This document shows positions 15,560 to 20,132 of a DNA stretch of 20,132 nt, piece by piece; position 1 is the stretch's first letter; every line of letters begins with the position of its first letter. The DNA is taken from contig JAGXRS010000292.1 in the NCBI GenBank assembly GCA_018335615.1, positions 1 to 20,132 on the forward strand, read 5' to 3'. Below the pieces are notes generated by a model. That model saw only the letters and a list, made by a program, of their open reading frames with translations. It made no database searches and was not told the origin of the DNA. The position numbers were made by a program, and so were the translations under genes. This stretch comes from Hydrogenophaga sp. (GTDB taxonomy: Bacteria > Pseudomonadota > Gammaproteobacteria > Burkholderiales > Burkholderiaceae_C).

Positions 15560-16357
15560 TCAGCGTTTGACAACCTCCTCTAGGCGCTCCCGATCATATT
15601 CCAATGCCACGTAGCGAAAGAAAGCCTCCAATCCGGCAAACATGCAGTACAGAAATCCTTCGGGTCCGCACAAAAATCCCCGGCGAAAAATATATAACCG
15701 AGTGAAGATCGTCGCTCCAGAAAGTGCGCCACGGAAGATGCCACCGGTTTTCCCCTTCTGTAATCGCTTGATCGCACCAAGATGGGCGTATTGCGTCATT
15801 TTGAGAAGGCTGCCGTAGATGGTTTCCCGGGAGTGATGGGTGAGTCGGTGGCGCAGTTGCAGAACCGGTCTGGCTTCGTGCAGAACGGCATGTTCGTGAA
15901 CCACACCCTCGAAACTCCGCACGTCGGAACGCCAGAACAAACGCTCGACATTTCCCGAGCTTTTCATTCGGGTCAGTTGGCGTCCAAACGCGATCTGCAC
16001 CCAGTGCAAAGCCCACACGGCCTTCTCTCCCGATGCGACGACTTCCCGGATTTCGCGGCTCAAGTCTGGCGAAATTTCTTCGTCGGCATCAAGAAAAAAG
16101 ACGTAATCGCTTGTCGCGTGGGCCAACAGGCGATCCCGTTGGACCGAGAAGCCCTGCCAATCCGGGTAGATGAAGACTTGGGCGCCCAGCGCACGGGCGA
16201 TTTCTGGTGTGCCATCGACGCTTCCGGCATCCACAAGCACCACTTCGTCCGCAAAGCACGCGCTGCGGATGCAGCTGGCAATCCTATGCGCCTCATTAAG
16301 GGAAAGGATGGCTACCGTCAGGGTGGGTGGCCCGTAGTGACTGGTGTAAGTGCGCAT
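15560..16357 (-). CDS. Glycosyltransferase family 2, WaaE/KdtX-like (LPS core type)
   Basis: 265 aa from ATG 16357 (weak GAG eight bases upstream; a GTG at 16366 is the alternative). GT-A fold: LTVAILSLNEAHRI, VDAGSVDGT (42-50), DWQGFSVQRDR (66-76), and the metal-binding FLDADEE (88-94). The middle and end (HSRETIYGSLLKMTQYAHLGA, then an aromatic segment FRRGFLCGPEGFLYCMFAGL) are as in WaaE-like transferases, which put a glucose on inner-core heptose. A role in core completion next to a probable ligase is reasonable but not shown. Its AT content is slightly raised compared with the rml genes. Confidence 0.9.
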   Translation of the reverse strand: MRTYTSHYGPPTLTVAILSLNEAHRIASCIRSACFADEVVLVDAGSVDGTPEIARALGAQVFIYPDWQGFSVQRDRLLAHATSDYVFFLDADEEISPDLSREIREVVASGEKAVWALHWVQIAFGRQLTRMKSSGNVERLFWRSDVRSFEGVVHEHAVLHEARPVLQLRHRLTHHSRETIYGSLLKMTQYAHLGAIKRLQKGKTGGIFRGALSGATIFTRLYIFRRGFLCGPEGFLYCMFAGLEAFFRYVALEYDRERLEEVVKR

Positions 16358-16692
16358 GGGACGCACTCTAAAGAAGTCGGAAGAATCAAATTGCTAGCAT
16401 CTGATTCTGTGTGTAAGTAAACGCAAATAATATTACAGCATATGGCTTTAGATCGTAAAGCACAAGCAGCCCTTTCGAGCTGTGACGTAATGTACCTGCG
16501 GAGATGATCGCCGAGACCGTGCTCATGATTTTTGCGCGCGGAAGGGCTATGCGGAGGACTTCGCTGCCTTCTTCGAAGCCTTGAAAGCTGCGCTGTTTCC
16601 ACGCTGCGGCCGACGCTATCGGTCGGTTAATCGTTTGATCGTCTCCGCGACGACCTTTACGGGAAAGATCTTCGATTGCTGTCTTATCGGGC
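16358..16692. other. 335-base gap with no supported gene
   Basis: Between the GT25 stop and the WaaE-like start (both minus strand). Only short or unrecognised open frames are present on either strand; none has a Shine-Dalgarno or a family match I can name. A small hairpin CCGAC (16610-16614) / GTCGG (16622-16626) is present without a T-run. The start of an independent transcript for the operon at 16357 may lie here, but no clear -35/-10 pair was found. It may also be debris from an old recombination event. Confidence 0.4.
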
Positions 16693-17466
16693 CTAGCCCA
16701 GGAAACGCATCAACACCTTGTTTTTCGCGGCGATGAATTTATCGATCCACAATCTCTTCTGCTTCGCATAGTAGTAGTTTAGCGCCCGCTTGTTCTTCCG
16801 ACGCATACCAGTGGTGTTGGTGTCAATTTCGCTTGCCGACCCTGTTGTGGCAACCAAGGGAGGGTGAAACGAAAAACCTTTGTCACGGCGAGTCTGCCAG
16901 TGACGCAGGTAGTTGTCCACTGGTGCATAAATACGCTCGCTGGCATCAATAAAGGCCTTGGCTCCGGCGCGTGACCATGCGATGCCGGTGGTCGTCATGG
17001 GAAAATAGTGTGCCTTATGAAGGCTGTATTTTCCGTATTCTGGAGAGAGCTGCTTGAGCGGGGTGGATATTTTCAGCTTCTGGTTGCCGAAGTTCAGAAT
17101 TTCCCAGTCGGCGTGTCCATTGTTGTTCATCCAGTCGACTGCTTCAGTGATGAGCTCTGCAAAGTTAGCCTCAAACTGGATGTCATCTTCAATTACTATG
17201 CCAATCTCTGCATCGCTTTCCAGAAATTTTTTGGCACAATTCAAGTGGCTGAAGTAACAGCCCATTTCGCCGCCGACCATGCCTCGGCCTAGGTATTTGT
17301 AAGCTTTTTTTCGATCGTAAACTGGCAGGTCGTCTGGATTGATCTTTCGACCATCAAAGGCAGAGATGCGCATGAACGGCAATGCTGCATTTTGAAGCTG
17401 GCCGCTAGCCCTCTCCAGGCGCTCACGGCTGTCGTCCAGATTAATGAGGAGCAGTAGGTGCTTCAT
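16693..17466 (-). CDS. Glycosyltransferase family 25 (LPS/LOS biosynthesis)
   Basis: 257 aa from ATG 17466; no clear Shine-Dalgarno. Family 25 pattern: HLLLLINLDDSRERLE at the start, RISAFDGR (33-40), GEMGCYFSH (66-74), the acidic VIEDD (91-95) that binds metal and sugar nucleotide, and APVDNYLRHW (181-190). Such enzymes transfer galactose or a related sugar to lipooligosaccharide or core. The C-terminal 40 residues are very basic (RRKNKRALNYYYAKQKRLW), which suits binding to the inner membrane. The gene is markedly richer in A+T than the rml and wz genes and is isolated by 335- and 177-base gaps, a sign of separate acquisition. Confidence 0.9.
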   Translation of the reverse strand: MKHLLLLINLDDSRERLERASGQLQNAALPFMRISAFDGRKINPDDLPVYDRKKAYKYLGRGMVGGEMGCYFSHLNCAKKFLESDAEIGIVIEDDIQFEANFAELITEAVDWMNNNGHADWEILNFGNQKLKISTPLKQLSPEYGKYSLHKAHYFPMTTTGIAWSRAGAKAFIDASERIYAPVDNYLRHWQTRRDKGFSFHPPLVATTGSASEIDTNTTGMRRKNKRALNYYYAKQKRLWIDKFIAAKNKVLMRFLG

Positions 17467-17643
17467 AATATCTGTAGATCGATGGAATATTCCGAGCAGG
17501 CGCTCGGGTGAATCATTTCTTGCTCTGCCAAGTCCAAAAGCTTGTTTTTTTTGAAATATTTATCAAGGCTGATGGTTGTAGAGTTGGTGTCGCGTGTGTT
17601 TTGTAAACTGGTGCTATTCAACCGCGCCGAGGTCGGGTGGTGT
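17467..17643. other. AT-rich gap between two acquired glycosyltransferase genes
   Basis: 177 bases; the 60-base line 17521-17580 counts 35% GC by hand. It contains an A/T run (TTTTTTTTG around 17545-17553). No gene, hairpin or convincing promoter found. Confidence 0.4.
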
Positions 17644-18540
17644 TTATAGAAATCGTCTTGTCAATAACTCAATTTTGTTGAGTAAAAGCGTCAACCAACT
17701 GTTTCGGTATCCATTGAATTTGTAGGGTTTGGGTACAGTTGGGTCGACAGTCTCAATAAAATCTTCTGCGTAGGGCCGTATCGACGTGCTCCGGTTGACA
17801 AACAATCTAGCCGCATCCGGACTCATGTCAAGATAGTTCTTTATTGTGTTTCCTGCTAACCTGAACGCCAGCTTGGCTCCGATCGTAAGAACCTTGCCTC
17901 TGTAAGCCGGCTCGTCTGTTAAATAAAAGCAAAAGGGGTTGGATAGTTGTGGCATCAGGCCAAATTTTTGCTTGGCCATGATGCCATTTTCAAGCTCGGA
18001 TTGTTGAAAATTCCATCCAGTAGCTCTCAATCTTGTTGGGCTAATAATGGCCACATCTGTATAGCAGGCTGGAACCAAATTATCTGATGAATCGCGCCAG
18101 ATATAAGCCGGTACGTCTGTCTCGGGCGAGTAGTTGTGGTCGAAAAACTCGCGTTTTCTTCCTTTCAAAAATACGGGGCTCACAAAAGCTGCGCGCTTGA
18201 AGTGTTTAAAAACACGCCCGATTTCGAGAATGTCTTCAGATGTCATTTGTCTGACAATCTGCATATCCTCTTGAAGTAGTAGAAGGTAGTCGGAAGTCGC
18301 TTGATCAAGGGCGGCCTGCATGTTTCTATAGAAGCCGCCGTGTCTACCCGCTATTTTTTCCTGGTTGCGCGTGACCTTGGGTCCCAATGTCTGCAGGTAG
18401 GCACAAGTCGCTGGGTCGTCGCTGCCATCATCAAAGACATGATAGACCGCTGTTGGCATATTGCGCTCGATCGACTCGATGCAATTTCTCAGATACTGTC
18501 CACGATTGAAGGAGAAAATCGCAACCTCAATGGTGGTCAT
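17644..18540 (-). CDS. Glycosyltransferase, GT2-like (GT-A fold)
   Basis: 298 aa from ATG 18540; no Shine-Dalgarno visible. Start MTTIEVAIFSFNRGQYLRNC and FDDGSDD (36-42) are the nucleotide-binding part of GT2-like enzymes; LLLLQEDMQI (86-95) stands where the DXD motif is expected, as an E-D variant. The second half (residues about 130-298) does not resemble a subfamily I can name. It is the first glycosyltransferase gene after the ilvE edge, very AT-rich (the 60-base line 17641-17700 counts 32% GC by hand), and stands alone between gaps of 448 and 177 bases. Likely an acquired serotype-type transferase; substrate unknown. Confidence 0.8.
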   Translation of the reverse strand: MTTIEVAIFSFNRGQYLRNCIESIERNMPTAVYHVFDDGSDDPATCAYLQTLGPKVTRNQEKIAGRHGGFYRNMQAALDQATSDYLLLLQEDMQIVRQMTSEDILEIGRVFKHFKRAAFVSPVFLKGRKREFFDHNYSPETDVPAYIWRDSSDNLVPACYTDVAIISPTRLRATGWNFQQSELENGIMAKQKFGLMPQLSNPFCFYLTDEPAYRGKVLTIGAKLAFRLAGNTIKNYLDMSPDAARLFVNRSTSIRPYAEDFIETVDPTVPKPYKFNGYRNSWLTLLLNKIELLTRRFL

Positions 18541-18988
18541 GGCTGAGTCTAGATGTTCGAGAAAGCATGTTCCGGCTGGTCATTTCTGAGCGGTACTTTC
18601 AGCCAAATTCTTTCTTTGGTGAAAGTGAATTTAGCTATTCAAAGTCTTTTTTGACTTTGATGCATATTGAATGCATGCTACTTTTTTCGACGAGTGCCGG
18701 AGTGGATGGTGACAAATTCAGATTTTGATCCCCGGGTTGAGGTCGGCAGTCTGTCGGTCTTGAGGCGGCAAGGCGAATTGCAGAGCAGAATGAGATGTGC
18801 GTAAGCATTTTGCGGGACGGCCATTGCCTCATAGTGTGTCAAGCATACTCAAATTCCGAGCGATATAACTTGATCTGATGAAAGTCCGGCAGGCTCATAC
18901 GGGACCAATATGGTCTGACTTGTGTCGATTAAAGCTTGCGCACCAATCTCCTTCCACACCGTGACGGTTGGACTGGCTCTTGGACAAG
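18541..18988. other. 448-base gap at the housekeeping/polysaccharide boundary
   Basis: No credible gene on either strand; a 65-codon frame at 18635-18832 (minus) has no family resemblance or Shine-Dalgarno. On the minus strand there is an exact TTGACA (plus-strand 18837-18842), but no -10 at proper spacing. This is the expected place for the leader of the AT-rich glycosyltransferase segment and for the edge of the exchanged region. It holds the inverted repeat at 18639-18660. Confidence 0.4.
18639..18660. repeat. Perfect 8-base inverted repeat with T6 loop
   Basis: TCAAAGTC (18639-18646), six T, GACTTTGA (18653-18660), about 100 bases upstream of the ATG of the GT2-like gene. Not followed by a T-run, so not a standard terminator; an operator or leader hairpin is possible. 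Confidence 0.5.
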
Positions 18989-19201
18989 TCAGTGCCCGTG
19001 CCCCACCACCTCACCCGCCTTCAGCTGGTAGACCGTCCCACAGTACGGACATTTCGCCACCCCAGTTGATGCCACATCCAGGTACACCTTGGGGTGGCTG
19101 TTCCAGAGTTTCATGTCGGCCAGCGGGCTGGGGCAGAACACGCCGCCGTGGGTGTTCAGGTCGCTGGCCTTGAGTTCGACGGTGTTGGCGTTGGTGCTCA
19201 T
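18989..19201 (-). CDS. Small CHCC zinc-finger protein
   Basis: 70 aa, complete. Cys23 (FCPSP), His36 (NSHPKVYLD), Cys51 and Cys54 (AKCPYCGTVYQL) give the C-H-C-C zinc pattern of the NDUFS6/zf-CHCC-like family, preceded by a short polar N-terminus. The exact cellular role of the bacterial members is not known to me. Start ATG 19201 has GAGG about nine bases upstream, overlapping the ilvE stop; only ten bases separate the two genes, so they are one transcript. The pairing with ilvE is, from general knowledge, common in Comamonadaceae and related betaproteobacteria. Confidence 0.9.
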   Translation of the reverse strand: MSTNANTVELKASDLNTHGGVFCPSPLADMKLWNSHPKVYLDVASTGVAKCPYCGTVYQLKAGEVVGHGH

Positions 19202-19211
19202 GGTGTGGACC

Positions 19212-20132
19212 TCAGACCAGGCTCAGCCAGTGGGCGTACTGGTCGTTGCGGCCGTTGACGATGTCGAAGAAGGCGCTCTGGATCTTTTCGGTGATGGGGC
19301 CGCGGCTGCCCACGTAGTCGCCTTTGCCCAGCTCGATGCGGTCGAGTTCGCGGATGGGCGTCACTTCGGCGGCGGTGCCGGTGAAGAAGGCTTCGTCGGC
19401 GATGTAGACCTCGTCGCGGGTGATGCGCTTCTGCACGATCTCCAGGCCCAGGTCCTTGGCGATGTGGAACACGGTGTTGCGGGTGATGCCGTTCAGGGCG
19501 CCGGCCGACAGGTCGGGCGTGTAGATGACGCCGTTCTTGATGACGAAGATGTTCTCGCCCGCGCCTTCGCTCACGAAGCCGGAGCTGTCGAGCAGCAGGG
19601 CTTCGTCGTAGCCGTCGTCGGTGGCTTCCATGTTGGCCAGGATGGAGTTGGTGTAGTTGCTCACCGCTTTGGCCTGCGTCATGGTGATGTTGACGTGGTG
19701 GCGGGTGTAGCTGCTGGTCTTCACGCGGATGCCGCGCTTCAGGCCTTCTTCGCCCAGGTAGGCGCCCCAGGGCCAGGCGGCCACCATCAGGTGGATGGTG
19801 TTGCCTTTGGGGCTGACGCCGAGTTTCTTGTCACCGATCCAGGTCAAGGGGCGCAGGTAGCCGCTTTCCAGCTGGTTCTCGCGGATGACAGCCTTCTGCG
19901 CTTCGTTCACTTCCTGCTGGGTGAACGGAATCTGCATGCGCAGGATCTTGGCGCTGTTGAACAGGCGCTCGGTGTGTTCTTCCAAGCGGAAGATGGCCGT
20001 GCCTTTGGCGGTCTTGTAGGCCCGCACGCCTTCGAAGGCCCCGCAGCCGTAGTGCAGGGTGTGCGTCAGCACGTGGATCTTGGCGTCGCGCCAGTCGACC
20101 ATCTGGCCGTCCATCCAGATCTTGCCGTCGCG
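19212..20132 (-). CDS. ilvE: Branched-chain amino acid aminotransferase (5' end outside window)
   Basis: 306 residues are in the window. The frame is still open at the right edge (RDGKIW precedes the ATG at 20114), so that ATG is internal and the true start lies beyond the window. PLP fold type IV: HTLHYGCGAFEGVRAY near the start, the PLP-binding lysine in MTQAKAVSNYTNS (Lys codon at 19668-19670), and SEGAGENIF plus GITRNTV for cofactor phosphate and substrate binding. It moves the amino group between glutamate and Val, Leu or Ile in the cytosol. Codon use is ordinary GC-rich, in contrast to the AT-rich glycosyltransferases next door, so it marks the conserved chromosomal edge of the polysaccharide locus. 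Confidence 0.96.
   Translation of the reverse strand, partial: RDGKIWMDGQMVDWRDAKIHVLTHTLHYGCGAFEGVRAYKTAKGTAIFRLEEHTERLFNSAKILRMQIPFTQQEVNEAQKAVIRENQLESGYLRPLTWIGDKKLGVSPKGNTIHLMVAAWPWGAYLGEEGLKRGIRVKTSSYTRHHVNITMTQAKAVSNYTNSILANMEATDDGYDEALLLDSSGFVSEGAGENIFVIKNGVIYTPDLSAGALNGITRNTVFHIAKDLGLEIVQKRITRDEVYIADEAFFTGTAAEVTPIRELDRIELGKGDYVGSRGPITEKIQSAFFDIVNGRNDQYAHWLSLV

Noticed and set aside
18635..18832. Minus-strand frame of 65 codons in the 448-base gap.
   Set aside because: No Shine-Dalgarno, no recognisable family, and the inverted repeat lies in it; not enough to call a gene.
18837..18842. Exact TTGACA (minus strand) as a promoter -35 element.
   Set aside because: No acceptable -10 hexamer at 15-19 bases, so not reported as a promoter.
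1..20132. CRISPR arrays, tRNA/rRNA genes, intact insertion sequences, riboswitches.
   Set aside because: None recognised on reading both strands: no regularly spaced direct repeats with spacers, no cloverleaf-type sequence, no identifiable transposase.

Overview
The window looks like chromosome of a GC-rich betaproteobacterium, most likely of the Comamonadaceae (Hydrogenophaga/Acidovorax/Rhodoferax type). This rests on codon use, on the ilvE + small CHCC zinc-finger pair at the right edge, and on general resemblance of the proteins; no rRNA or tRNA is present to confirm it. Almost all of the window is a surface-polysaccharide (O-antigen-like) locus read on the minus strand, i.e. from right to left.

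Layout, in minus-strand reading order. (1) 20132-18989: housekeeping edge, partial ilvE and a 70-aa zinc-ribbon protein. (2) 18988-16358: an AT-rich, loosely spaced segment with a GT-A (GT2-like) glycosyltransferase and a GT25 glycosyltransferase, separated by long non-coding gaps; it looks acquired. (3) 16357-10791: a tightly coupled run of a WaaE-like GT2, a Wzy_C-family polytopic protein (O-antigen ligase or polymerase), then rmlB-rmlD-rmlA-rmlC for dTDP-L-rhamnose, with several 4-base stop/start overlaps. (4) 10561-2804: wzm-wzt ABC exporter, a small SAM methyltransferase, a 1247-aa multidomain protein and a TuaH-like GT4, again tightly coupled. (5) 2162-2917, plus strand: one GT2 glycosyltransferase lying between minus-strand genes and overlapping its convergent neighbour by 114 bases. 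(6) 2127-541: a WbaP-type polyprenyl-phosphate hexose-1-phosphate transferase. (7) 1-483, plus strand: the C-terminal end of a ManC-type GDP-mannose synthesis enzyme.

How the genes may work together: WbaP would load the first sugar-phosphate on undecaprenyl phosphate; the glycosyltransferases would extend it from dTDP-L-rhamnose, GDP-mannose and other donors; the chain would be capped and measured, exported by Wzm/Wzt, and joined to lipid A-core by the Wzy_C protein. Wzt carries a C-terminal beta-sandwich extension of the kind that recognises capped glycan ends.

The most interesting item is the 1247-aa protein at 4020-7763. It joins, in one chain, a kinase-like domain, a coiled coil built of four 14-residue repeats, a basic SWR-type membrane-association segment, and two complete GT4 domains. 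The separate methyltransferase gene ends four bases before it. In E. coli O9a/O8-type systems the equivalent parts are split differently: WbdD = methyltransferase + kinase + coiled-coil ruler, and WbdA = two GT4 polymerase domains. This locus therefore looks like a rearranged 'ruler fused to polymerase' version of chain termination. That is an inference from architecture and needs structural and biochemical proof. No mobile elements, CRISPR arrays or RNA genes were recognised.
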